A stretch of DNA of 6,150 nt, taken from assembly GCA_023267515.1 (NCBI GenBank), contig JAHFNF010000039.1:1-6150 (forward strand). Reading direction: 5' to 3'. Below are positions 1-6,150 of the stretch, in pieces. The translations under genes and the position numbers were made by a program. The notes under the pieces were generated by a model. The model saw only the letters and a program-made list of their open reading frames with translations, was not told where the DNA came from and searched no databases. Source of the DNA: Candidatus Nomurabacteria bacterium. GTDB taxonomy: Bacteria > Patescibacteriota > Minisyncoccia > Phycocordibacterales > UBA9973. Numbering within the stretch: the first letter of the stretch is position 1; each line of letters starts with the position of its first letter.

Positions 1-588
1 ATAGGCTTCTGGCTGATTGGCGGCAATAACGGTGTCTCCATTTGGCAATACCTCTGTGATAATACCGTTGTTCAAATCGCTATTGAGTTGGTCGATTCTT
101 TCTTTTATATCCGGCAATCTGGTCACGACGCTGGAAAGCACGGAAAGGGTCTCTTTATTATTTTTTATCATTTGGGTGTAGCCGACAGTCTTTTTATATT
201 CACTTACGGCCTGCGGAGCGACGGCTGGCAAAAAGTCCGGGGTAAAGTATTGATGTATTTTATCAATATATCTGGCGAAAATAGTATCCAAGGCATTGGT
301 CACTTCCTGCTTCTGGGAGATTGCTGCATCGGATCCAATGTGGATGGCAGTGAGAGCTTGAACATAAGCGCCGTAATATGCCGCCAGTTCGTCATCCGCA
401 TTGTTCCCTAGAATTGTTGAGACTATTCCGCCTACCAGTGCGACTCCGGCAGCCACACCCCAGCCAACTCCCGGGATTAGGGCTAATGCCGCGCCGGCTG
501 ATGCCCCGATTGTGGCGACGGTATTTGAAAGATCATCGTCCACAGTTTTTGCCACGATTTTATCTTCTTCTGCTTGCAAGGCTACTCG
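1..588 (-). CDS. Continuation (C-terminal part) of the large exported protein in a shifted frame, open at left edge
   Basis: From the CGA codon at 586-588 down to position 1 there are 196 sense codons with no stop, in the frame one base ahead of the upstream 538-codon frame. The joined reading gives DYCIPGP followed by RVALQAEEDKIVAKT, a smooth continuation. This frame has no ATG until far inside (YTQMIKN, around 160) and an upstream TGA soon closes it, so a separate gene with its own start is unlikely. A GTG after AGAAGAAGAT (in KIVAKT) is the only weak alternative. Content in order: an acidic linker; a 39-residue uncharged Gly/Ala/Val stretch (406-522) that looks like a membrane hairpin or glycine-zipper segment; then a charged, mostly helical region (NADDELAAYY, KERIDQLNSDL). 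There are no cysteines here. The gene runs off the left edge; the joined product would be at least 730 residues. Confidence 0.8.
406..522 (-). other. 39-residue uncharged Gly/Ala-rich hydrophobic segment (putative membrane hairpin)
   Basis: In the shifted frame, the stretch from TVATIGASAG through WGVAAGVALV to STILG contains no charged residue. Two apolar halves are separated by a PGVGW turn, and glycines recur every few residues as in glycine-zipper helices. It would allow the exported protein to insert into or pack against a membrane. This is an inference from composition. Confidence 0.6.
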
Positions 589-2176
589 GGGGTCCGGGAA
601 TACAATAATCCAGTTGGTAAATGGTGCGGTTCAAATCGTCCAAGGTTCTGTCTAAGTCTTCCAATTTTAATACATATGTTCTCTGTTCGTCTATGATGCC
701 TTGGGTCAAGTCTTTACGGATGTCAAAATCAGGATGCTCCGCGAGCCAGGTGTTTTGCAAATAGTCTGGGAAGTCAGTCTGCGTCTGGCTATCTCCCGAT
801 AAAGAATTGCCAAAATTTTCTATATCAAAGAGGAATGAACCGTCGCCGCCTGTTTTGTCTGTGCCGGCGAAGTCGTCAAGGAGCGGTGTGCCAAAGTGCT
901 CAATGGCCGCATCAGCGATAGCGGCGATGGCGTCGTTCATATCTTCCGCTTTCAAGTATTGATTGTCTGGATATTTCACTAATTTTGCTCCTGCCTCGGC
1001 GATCATTTTTCCCGGGGTGACATATTCCCATCTTTCGCATCTTCTTGGAAATGGAGGGTAGTATTGCCCAGGCACCTCATCCTTTATAAGCGGGATGCCT
1101 TTTGATAATGCTTGGTCGTCTTCTTGTCTGGTGATATCGTGGCTCGGCTTGGCGCATCTTTCTTTACCTAAAAATCCGCCCGACTGGATCAGGTCATCCC
1201 GAGTGTTTTGCGCGGTAGATTGATTTGTGCCGGCAAGCCTCTTACTAAGTTCTCCGGAGGCCAACAGTTGAAATCCGAGTGGGTTGTTTGATGGCACTTG
1301 CATCATAAAATTCCAAGCGTTCCATCCACCAGCGGAAAAGTCTGCATAAAAAGCGGTATCACAGCCGACTGGGTGCCCAGTGGAGTCTTTACATTTGGGA
1401 TTTGTTTGCGAGATTAGATCGTTCAAAGAGTATCGCGCATTGTCCCTAAACTGATTTTTAAAAGCTCCTATCTGCGCTTTTATAAATTCCCTTCCGAAAG
1501 GATAGATGGTGGGGTCGTGTATTTCGGTGCCGAATTGGAGGACTTCGCGTCCGGCAATCGCCAGAAAAGTATTTTTTTCGTCTTTCAAATAAAAAGATTC
1601 GCCAAATCTTCCGCCATTGATCATATCAATCGTGGCGATAGTTAATTTTTGTAACATCAATTTTGTCACCATTCTACCGATAGCGTCTAGGCAGGTCTTG
1701 CTGTCATCAGTGGAGCCAGTACTGTTTGCCGTACCTAAAGTATTTTCTAAGATTTTATCTATTTTTTTCTCAGTTGTTGCAGGGAGGAAGACTGGTACAG
1801 CAGAGGCTTGGCTGGCGGCTTCGCCACCGGCTTGATCAAGGTTGGTACCGTCAGGCATTGGGCCAAACGGTTTGTCTCGTGTCACTGTGGTAGTTTTTTT
1901 ACTGAGAATGCTTTTTATTCCGCCAAAGACACTCGCCATTCCTTTTCCTAAAAGCGCTTGGCATTTTGGTAGTTTCAAAATGACTGGCGCCAAGCCTTTT
2001 AAATAACCTTCTATCCCCGCCGATCCGCCACCAGTGCTCTGTACTGAATATTGGCCGTTTATATTATTTGAGTAGTTTTGCGCTTCTGCTTTTGGGGCGA
2101 GACCAAAGTATGGCACCAGGATCATACTGGTAATCACGAGAGAGCAAATTGAGTTTTTAAAATAGTTAGTTTTCAC
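560..2176 (-). CDS. Large exported Cys-containing protein of unknown function, N-terminal part (frame broken at 588-592)
   Basis: This is the first 538 codons as the frame reads. Residues 1-32 are a convincing signal peptide: K2, K7, hydrophobic 10-27, cleavage AEA|Q after A32. A second apolar stretch (about 55-91) follows. The mature part has seven cysteines (72, 162, 262, 272, 341, 380, 525), suggesting disulfides outside the cytoplasm. Recognisable blocks are FADF-like YADFSAGGWNAWNFM (277-291), NNPLGFQLL (297-305), VTPGKMI (386-392) and DYCIPGP (523-529). I recall such blocks from uncharacterised exported proteins of Parcubacteria-like genomes. After CIPGP the frame gives only PSSLASRRR and stops, while the true continuation lies in another frame (see 1-588). 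The start is GTG, the only possible initiator between the previous gene's TAA and the signal peptide. It lies three bases after that stop and has no Shine-Dalgarno sequence, so coupled re-initiation is likely. No function can be assigned. Confidence 0.85.
   Translation of the reverse strand: MKTNYFKNSICSLVITSMILVPYFGLAPKAEAQNYSNNINGQYSVQSTGGGSAGIEGYLKGLAPVILKLPKCQALLGKGMASVFGGIKSILSKKTTTVTRDKPFGPMPDGTNLDQAGGEAASQASAVPVFLPATTEKKIDKILENTLGTANSTGSTDDSKTCLDAIGRMVTKLMLQKLTIATIDMINGGRFGESFYLKDEKNTFLAIAGREVLQFGTEIHDPTIYPFGREFIKAQIGAFKNQFRDNARYSLNDLISQTNPKCKDSTGHPVGCDTAFYADFSAGGWNAWNFMMQVPSNNPLGFQLLASGELSKRLAGTNQSTAQNTRDDLIQSGGFLGKERCAKPSHDITRQEDDQALSKGIPLIKDEVPGQYYPPFPRRCERWEYVTPGKMIAEAGAKLVKYPDNQYLKAEDMNDAIAAIADAAIEHFGTPLLDDFAGTDKTGGDGSFLFDIENFGNSLSGDSQTQTDFPDYLQNTWLAEHPDFDIRKDLTQGIIDEQRTYVLKLEDLDRTLDDLNRTIYQLDYCIPGPPSSLASRRR
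588..592 (-). other. Frameshift site in a run of five C (minus strand)
   Basis: The minus strand reads GGA CCC CCG AGT AGC here. Removing one C gives GGA CCC CGA GTA GCC, which joins the upstream 538-codon frame to the 196-codon downstream frame exactly after CIPGP. Both frames look coding right up to this point, so the shift lies in or very near the C run. The upstream frame then ends ten codons on, at the TAA at 560-562. The cause may be a sequencing or assembly indel, a real mutation, or +1 ribosomal or transcriptional slippage; the window alone cannot decide. Confidence 0.85.
2081..2176 (-). other. Signal peptide of the large exported protein
   Basis: Codons 1-32 encode a Lys-containing n-region, a hydrophobic core (SLVITSMILVPYFGLA) and a PKAEA|Q cleavage site that fits the AxA rule of signal peptidase I. 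The mature protein would begin QNYSNN. There is no lipobox cysteine near the site. Confidence 0.8.
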
Positions 2177-2182
2177 TTTTTA
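2174..2182 (-). other. TAA-AAA-GTG stop/start junction
   Basis: The stop of the calcium-loop protein, one AAA triplet and the GTG start of the large exported protein lie in one frame. No Shine-Dalgarno sequence is visible in the A-rich upstream bases. The GTG is the only start that preserves the signal peptide, so this start rests on protein content and not on a ribosome site. Confidence 0.75.
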
Positions 2183-3184
2183 TTGTTGTATTATATCACT
2201 ATTTTGCGTGCTTGCGTCCCCGGTCGGACTACTTTGGGTAGCGGCACCAGGCAATGTTTTTTCCAAGTCCCCCACAGCTCCCATAAAGTCCGCGCTGTAT
2301 TTCTGATATTGGGAAAGACCAGCGAGCCCTACCACCGGGTCACTCGTCATTTTCATCATATTTCGCACGGCAATGCCGGTATTGTTCGCGCTATTGGCTA
2401 TACGCAGGTGGTATTCCGAGAGGGATATGGGCGCGGAGAGGGCCATAAGTTTTTTTGCAAAATCTTGGTAAGCATCGGCAATAGCGCCCAGCTTTTCACT
2501 GCCAGTTTCCTGCCCGGTGGAGGAGTAAGCGGCCAACATTTCACTCACAATATTTAGTTCGTCCCCCAAACCAGAGCTTTGTTCTGTGTCATATAGATCA
2601 ACTACTGCTTCGTAGTATGCGTCTTTTTTACTTTCGTCTCCACTCTGGTCAACTTTAATATCATTTATTCCGTATTGGTCTATGATGTTTGGGTCAATGA
2701 CACTTTGTCCCAATGCGTTTGAAAAATTATTTATCGTCTCGCTATCCACTTGGCCAGAATCTTTGAGCGCAGTGTAAGCGGAAAAGAAATCGTGCGCAAA
2801 TCTTTCTGTTTCCGTGTGGGGAGTAGAGTCCGTGTTCTCCGCATCGGTCGGCATATTCAATTCTTCTTTTTTCTTTTTAATGTATTCCTCATCTGTCATC
2901 CCGTCAAATGTCTCTGCTTTATTTTTATCCGTGCCCCAGAGCGCTTCTTCCCAATCTGGGATGCTGTCTCCATCCGTGTCGTTTTTTACCAATTCATCAA
3001 TCGTCATATCCGCTACTTTCAGGTCCCCAGGTTTGCCTCCGTCTGCGCCGACAAATTTTTGTTTATTAGCTCCGGAGAAAAATAGAAAACCTATTCCAAT
3101 CACTAGGCATATGCCGATCATAACGGCAAATTTTTTGCTTGGTAAGTATTTAAGATATTTTTCGTTGATAGAAATTTTTTTCAT
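2180..3184 (-). CDS. Membrane-anchored protein with EF-hand/TSP3-like calcium loop, unknown function
   Basis: This 334-residue protein has one clear membrane span (about residues 19-37) after a Lys-rich start, so the bulk most likely faces outward. C26 sits inside the span and is not in a lipobox. Residues 69-80 (DTDGDSIPDWEE) form a textbook calcium loop: D69, D71, D73, I75 (backbone), D77 and E80 occupy positions 1, 3, 5, 7, 9 and 12. The following ALWGTDKNKAET completes the thrombospondin type 3-like pattern common on bacterial surface proteins. A charged helix follows (100-112). The rest is mainly helical, with a DPVVGLAGLSQYQKY block near the C-terminus, then a Ser/Thr/Gln-rich, probably disordered tail. 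The ATG is preceded by TTGAG at a plausible distance, a weak ribosome site. It lies between two other exported proteins. I know similar proteins from Patescibacteria only as hypotheticals; binding of calcium is inferred from the loop. Confidence 0.9.
   Translation of the reverse strand: MKKISINEKYLKYLPSKKFAVMIGICLVIGIGFLFFSGANKQKFVGADGGKPGDLKVADMTIDELVKNDTDGDSIPDWEEALWGTDKNKAETFDGMTDEEYIKKKKEELNMPTDAENTDSTPHTETERFAHDFFSAYTALKDSGQVDSETINNFSNALGQSVIDPNIIDQYGINDIKVDQSGDESKKDAYYEAVVDLYDTEQSSGLGDELNIVSEMLAAYSSTGQETGSEKLGAIADAYQDFAKKLMALSAPISLSEYHLRIANSANNTGIAVRNMMKMTSDPVVGLAGLSQYQKYSADFMGAVGDLEKTLPGAATQSSPTGDASTQNSDIIQQ
2945..2980 (-). other. Calcium-binding loop (EF-hand/TSP3-like) in the membrane-anchored protein
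   Basis: Codons 69-80 of the 334-residue protein encode DTDGDSIPDWEE, with acidic or carbonyl ligands in all the expected EF-hand positions (1, 3, 5, 7, 9, 12). There is a single such loop in the protein, about 32 residues beyond the membrane span. Calcium binding is inferred from the pattern. Confidence 0.8.
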
Positions 3185-3199
3185 TTTTTGCTCAATTTT
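3185..3199 (-). promoter_or_regulatory. Weak ribosome binding site before the calcium-loop protein
   Basis: The 15-base gap, the longest in the window, reads AAAATTGAGCAAAAA before the ATG. GAG six bases upstream of the start is the only Shine-Dalgarno-like element. There is no room for a promoter or terminator. Confidence 0.4.
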
Positions 3200-3634
3200 T
3201 TATACACTAAGCCCTCCGGCAGCTCCGGCGCCACCACTTGTGCCAAAAAGCATTATAGTATCCAGGTTTACGGTCTGGATTTGGATCGGGTAACCTTTGT
3301 AAATGCAGATTATTGGGGTCTGACTGCCATAAAGACCCAAAATCCAATCACCAGATGAGGCTGAGCCATCACCCTTATCACTGACCCCGGCCGGAATGTA
3401 GTAACTTTTTGGGTAGCTCCCGACGATTGGATTAATTTCAATCGTTGACCCTGCCACTATGCAAGAATAGTTTTCGTCTTCAAGGTTTTGGATTTCCGTG
3501 GCCTTAGTATTTGTGACTGTTCCACCAAAAGGATTGCCAAAAGAGCTGCTCATACCGGCGAATGCCAAGACCAGCTTAGTAGAAAATAAAATTACTAAGA
3601 TTATTATTCCTGTCCGTATAAAAATTTTAGACAT
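3200..3634 (-). CDS. Small exported protein of unknown function, two cysteines, Gly/Ala-rich C-terminus
   Basis: This 144-residue protein has no function I can assign. Residues 1-26 look like a signal peptide: basic start (K3, R7), hydrophobic core 9-25 and an AFA|G cleavage site after A26. An uncleaved anchor is possible. The predicted mature part starts with a Ser/Gly/Phe stretch (MSSSFGNPFGG, 28-38) and then is mostly short beta-prone segments. C58 (NYSCIVAG) and C110 (PIICIYKG) are the only cysteines and could form a disulfide outside the cell. A W-I-L-G block lies at 97-100. The last 14 residues (FGTSGG onward, 130-144) are Gly/Ala rich. The ATG is taken because no other in-frame start precedes the signal peptide; the frame is closed by two TAA codons six bases upstream. 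An AAGG lies one base before the ATG, too close to be a normal ribosome site. I recall similar small exported proteins in Parcubacteria-like genomes, without known role. Confidence 0.85.
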   Translation of the reverse strand: MSKIFIRTGIIILVILFSTKLVLAFAGMSSSFGNPFGGTVTNTKATEIQNLEDENYSCIVAGSTIEINPIVGSYPKSYYIPAGVSDKGDGSASSGDWILGLYGSQTPIICIYKGYPIQIQTVNLDTIMLFGTSGGAGAAGGLSV

Positions 3635-3643
3635 ACCTTATTA
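3632..3643 (-). other. Tandem TAA stops of rsmA and adjacent start of the small exported gene
   Basis: The minus strand reads TAA TAA GGT ATG, all in one frame. The AAGG formed across the second stop sits only one base from the ATG, which is not a normal Shine-Dalgarno spacing. Initiation probably depends on ribosomes finishing rsmA. Confidence 0.75.
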
Positions 3644-4411
3644 TTGTATCATTTTTACTAGCGCAATCCAATCTTTTAACGCTAATTCCTCGGCTCTTTT
3701 GTTGCCTAAATCCCCTTTATTTACAATCTCGGGGAAAGATTTGAGGTTGCTCGCTAGTTTTTTGCGTTTATGGGCAAAACCAGCGCGCAATACGGCAAAA
3801 AATTCGTCTTCTTTTATATTATTTTCTTCAAATATCCGCCGGGAAATATTTTTTATTGCGATTACGGCCGAATCCACTTTTGGAGCCGGTGAAAAATATC
3901 TGGCCGGCACTTTCATCACTATTTCTGGGGTCCCATAAACCTTTACCGAAATGGATAAAATACTTTCTTTTTCGTTCCGAACGAGGATTCTCCTTGCTAC
4001 TTCATTTTGTACCATCAGTACCATCCGCTCTGGCTGGTTTTCGGCGGCTAGAAATTTTTTCAAGATAGCGCCTGTAATATTATATGGAATGTTTGCAATT
4101 ACTTTGTAATTCCCATTTTGCTGTTTGTATTTTAAGATATCTTCTTCTACTAAAACTAATCTTTTATTTTTTATTTTTTCGTTGAATTTTTCACTTAGTA
4201 GTTTTATAAGTTCACGATCTTTTTCAACAGCGATCACTTGTCCGCCTGACCCTAAAAGACGCTCTGTCAGGGCGCCTTTCCCCGGCCCAATTTCTAAAAT
4301 TAAATCGCCATTTTTTATTTCACCCGCTTCAACGATTTTTTTCAATGCAGGAATTGATTTTAAAAAGTTTTGGCCTAAGGATTTTTTTGCTTTGTGGATC
4401 TTAATAGTCAT
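3641..4411 (-). CDS. rsmA: 16S rRNA (adenine1518-N6/adenine1519-N6)-dimethyltransferase KsgA/RsmA
   Basis: By family knowledge, this enzyme uses S-adenosylmethionine to dimethylate two adjacent adenines in the helix 45 loop of 16S rRNA, late in 30S subunit assembly. The 256-residue length is normal for the family. Visible motifs are SLGQNFL (11-17), the SAM-binding glycine loop EIGPGKGALT (40-49), the acidic ribose-binding E63, E90/D91, the catalytic NIPYNIT (107-113; family N-[L/I]-P-Y/F), MVQNEVARR (133-141), FSPAPKVDSAV (173-183) and the C-terminal AGFAHKRKKLASNLK block (210-224). The ATG lies in an ATGA overlap with the helicase stop and there is no Shine-Dalgarno sequence upstream, so it is probably translated by coupling. 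The paralogous Erm resistance methylases share the fold. The N-terminal SLGQNFL and the C-terminal helical domain with FxxxRRKxLxxNLK-like features favour KsgA. It ends in two tandem in-frame TAA codons. Confidence 0.97.
   Translation of the reverse strand: MTIKIHKAKKSLGQNFLKSIPALKKIVEAGEIKNGDLILEIGPGKGALTERLLGSGGQVIAVEKDRELIKLLSEKFNEKIKNKRLVLVEEDILKYKQQNGNYKVIANIPYNITGAILKKFLAAENQPERMVLMVQNEVARRILVRNEKESILSISVKVYGTPEIVMKVPARYFSPAPKVDSAVIAIKNISRRIFEENNIKEDEFFAVLRAGFAHKRKKLASNLKSFPEIVNKGDLGNKRAEELALKDWIALVKMIQ
4408..4411 (-). other. ATGA stop/start overlap between helicase and rsmA
   Basis: The TGA stop of the helicase and the ATG of rsmA share two bases in ATGA. The upstream 20 bases are A/T-rich with no GGAG-like sequence, which supports translational coupling within one transcript. 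Confidence 0.9.
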
Positions 4412-6150
4412 ATATAAATAGTTTTTATGTTTGGGTCTTGGTCGTTCTTCTCCAATAGGTCGGCCGGAATATCTGCCAGGAATTCAGATGGCGCATTGAT
4501 TTGGCGTGAGCCGAAAATTGTGCGAAAGTTCGCAAAGGATAAAAATAATTTTTCTCTTGCACGGGTGAGAGCCACATAAAAAAGTCGGCGCTCTTCCTCT
4601 GCATCTTCTGGATTTTTATTCTCTCCATCCTTCTGGTGCGGGAAGAGTCCATCTTCCAGCCCAGTGATAAAAATATTTTTAAATTCTAATCCCTTTGAGG
4701 CGTGCACCGTCATTAATTTCACCGCGTTTATTTTTTCTTTCTTTTCTTCTGTTATCATTATTGAATCTTGGTCGGAAGCGAGTGAAGCGTCTTCAATAAG
4801 TTTTTCAATGCCTAGTCCATTTTGCAAATTATCATATTTCAAAGCAAGCGTTGCCAGCTCTTTTATGTTTTCTAGTCGCTCCAAATCTTCGTCAGATCCC
4901 TCCTTTAATTCTGTTTCAATCCCTGATTTTTTAACGGTAAATTTCACTACCTCTGAGGCTGTATCCGTCTCTATTTTAGCCTTTATTTCTTTGAGTATTT
5001 CGTAGAAATGGCTTATTTTTATTTGCATTTTAGGCGGTAAGGTTCCTGCCTCTCCGGCAAACATTTTTGCAAGGGTTGCCTTGCCGATACCGCGCGTCGG
5101 GAAATTTATAATTCTTTTTATATCAGACAAACTTTCAGGGTTCAGTGCTGCGCGCAAGTACCCAAGGGTGTCTTTTATTTCTTTACGCTCAAAGAATTTT
5201 ATACCGAGCACTTGATATGGAATATTATATCGTAGCATCGCTTCTTCTAGCACGCGGGATTGAAAGTTTGCGCGGTAAAGGATAGCTACATCGGACAAAA
5301 CATTTTTATTGTCCATAAGTTCCAATATTTTTGTCGCTACGAATTCTGCCTCATCTCCTTCATCCAATGCTTCATATAAAGATATTTTTTCTCCCACGGG
5401 ATTTTCAGTGAATAAGTTTTTATCCGGGCGGTATTTATTTTTCTTGATTACGGTGTTTGCCGCTTCCAAGATATTTTTAGTAGAGCGGTAATTTTCTTCC
5501 AAGAGCACTATCTTTGCGTTCGGATAATCTTTTTCAAAGCTTAGTATATTTTTCAAATTTGCTCCACGCCACGAATAAATATTTTGGTCAGCATCTCCCA
5601 CCACGGTGATATTTTTATGGCTTTCAGAAAGTATGCGAGACATTATGTACTGTGCTTCGTTCGTGTCTTGGTATTCGTCTATATGGATGTATTGCCATTT
5701 ATCCTGATAAATTTTTCGCACACCTTCATTTTCTTTTAAGAGAGTCGTGGCTTTGATTAAAAGATCATCAAAGTCCAAGGCGTTCTCTTTTTTCTTTTTT
5801 TCTTCGTAAATCTTCCATACCCGCGCTACAATTCTGGCCAGGTGATCTCGGGCATTTTCAAAATAATTTTCCAACTTGGTGAATTTTCCTTTTTCTCGGC
5901 TGATGATGCCCTTTATCCTTTTTGGCTCGTACTGTTTTGGGTCCAGGTCCGATTCTTTTATCGCTTCCTTCACCAGCGCGGTGGAGTCGTTGTCGTCTAA
6001 TATTGTAAAATATTTTGTCACTCCCACTAGCCTGGAATTTTCTTTTATTATATGTACTCCGAGGGAGTGAAAAGTGGAAACATATGGCACTGTGTCGTGT
6101 CCTTTTACACTTTTTTCAATCTCTTTTATTATCCTCTCCCGCATTTCCTT
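4408..6150 (-). CDS. UvrD/PcrA/Rep-type superfamily 1 DNA helicase, N-terminus beyond right edge
   Basis: This is an ATP-driven 3'-5' DNA helicase of the UvrD/PcrA/Rep group, which acts in repair and replication restart. The frame stays open to the right edge. The residues before the first in-window Met are K-E, so K-E-M-R-E-R matches helicase motif Ia (NKAAxEMxxR) and that Met is internal. The ATP-binding P-loop must lie just outside. Numbering from that Met, I see motif Ib TFHSLGVHII (24-33), the Walker B DEYQDT (156-161), motif III GDADQNIYSWRGA (183-195), motif IV ENYRSTKNI (217-225), YRANFQSR (290-297), motif V TVHASKGLEF (479-488) and motif VI RRLFYVALTRAREKL (519-533, with the catalytic arginine). 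All key residues are intact. The tail after the NAPSEFLADIPADLLE block (550-565) is only about 13 residues, shorter than in B. subtilis PcrA or E. coli UvrD. UvrD and PcrA cannot be told apart here, so no symbol is given. The TGA stop overlaps the ATG of the next gene. Confidence 0.96.
   Translation of the reverse strand, partial: KEMRERIIKEIEKSVKGHDTVPYVSTFHSLGVHIIKENSRLVGVTKYFTILDDNDSTALVKEAIKESDLDPKQYEPKRIKGIISREKGKFTKLENYFENARDHLARIVARVWKIYEEKKKKENALDFDDLLIKATTLLKENEGVRKIYQDKWQYIHIDEYQDTNEAQYIMSRILSESHKNITVVGDADQNIYSWRGANLKNILSFEKDYPNAKIVLLEENYRSTKNILEAANTVIKKNKYRPDKNLFTENPVGEKISLYEALDEGDEAEFVATKILELMDNKNVLSDVAILYRANFQSRVLEEAMLRYNIPYQVLGIKFFERKEIKDTLGYLRAALNPESLSDIKRIINFPTRGIGKATLAKMFAGEAGTLPPKMQIKISHFYEILKEIKAKIETDTASEVVKFTVKKSGIETELKEGSDEDLERLENIKELATLALKYDNLQNGLGIEKLIEDASLASDQDSIMITEEKKEKINAVKLMTVHASKGLEFKNIFITGLEDGLFPHQKDGENKNPEDAEEERRLFYVALTRAREKLFLSFANFRTIFGSRQINAPSEFLADIPADLLEKNDQDPNIKTIYI

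Noticed and set aside
88..411. Plus-strand open frame of 107 codons
   Set aside because: It lies opposite the shifted-frame coding region of the large exported protein, has no ribosome site, and its translation shows no domain; the minus frame has the better protein character.
1..588. Independent downstream gene with its own start
   Set aside because: No ATG occurs near the beginning of this frame, a TGA soon closes it upstream, and its sequence continues the protein directly after CIPGP; only a weak GTG start is conceivable.
2814..3293. Plus-strand open frame of 159 codons spanning two genes
   Set aside because: It crosses the junction of two well-supported minus-strand genes and its Ser/Phe-rich product is typical of an antisense shadow.
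3200..3640. Type IV pilin or lipoprotein identity for the 144-residue protein
   Set aside because: There is no G|FxxxE prepilin cleavage pattern and no lipobox cysteine; an ordinary AFA|G signal-peptidase site fits better.
3498..3938. Plus-strand open frame of 146 codons
   Set aside because: It overlaps the end of rsmA, which has intact family motifs, and the start of the signal-peptide gene.
4408..4410. TGA recoded as glycine, as in some Patescibacteria (Gracilibacteria/Absconditabacteria)
   Set aside because: TGA here ends the helicase where the family would be expected to end and overlaps the next start, and I saw no in-frame TGA inside any of the real genes.
4425..4652. Minus-strand open frame of 75 codons inside the helicase gene
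   Set aside because: It is an out-of-frame reading of the region encoding helicase motif VI, which is intact in the main frame.
6142..6144. ATG as the start of the helicase
   Set aside because: The codons before it (AAG GAA) fit motif Ia and the frame stays open to the window edge, so the Met is internal and the P-loop lies outside.

Overview
All recognisable coding sequence lies on the minus strand and reads from the right edge to the left edge as one very compact gene string. The genes either overlap or are separated by 3, 6 and 15 bases. No promoter, terminator, RNA gene, mobile element, repeat array or CRISPR was found, and no gene-free stretch exceeds 15 bases.

Layout in transcription order: (1) 6150-4408, the C-terminal most of a UvrD/PcrA/Rep-type superfamily 1 DNA helicase, cut by the right edge; (2) 4411-3641, a complete KsgA/RsmA 16S rRNA dimethyladenosine methyltransferase whose ATG overlaps the helicase stop; (3) 3634-3200, a small exported protein with two cysteines and a Gly/Ala tail; (4) 3184-2180, a single-span membrane-anchored protein with a perfect EF-hand-like/thrombospondin-type-3-like calcium loop; (5) 2176 to beyond the left edge, a large exported protein with seven cysteines. 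Its reading frame is broken at a run of five C (588-592 on the + strand). The C-terminal part continues in another frame to position 1 with no stop.

Organism: the exported proteins look like families I know from general reading of Candidate Phyla Radiation (Patescibacteria, Parcubacteria-like) genomes. The cues are the DxDGDxIPDWEE-type loop, the GGW..W and VTPG..I blocks and the DYCIPGP motif. Tight packing, weak or absent Shine-Dalgarno sequences and a short helicase tail fit the same picture. The standard genetic code fits: TGA ends the helicase gene where the family would be expected to end, and the other stops are TAA. The lineage is an inference from family resemblance, not a search result.

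How the genes work together: the first two are housekeeping (DNA repair/replication, ribosome maturation) and probably just share a transcript with the rest. The last three form a block of consecutive exported or membrane-anchored proteins of unknown function, plausibly parts of one cell-envelope assembly. The points most worth checking are the frameshift in the largest exported protein and the identity of this three-gene envelope cassette.
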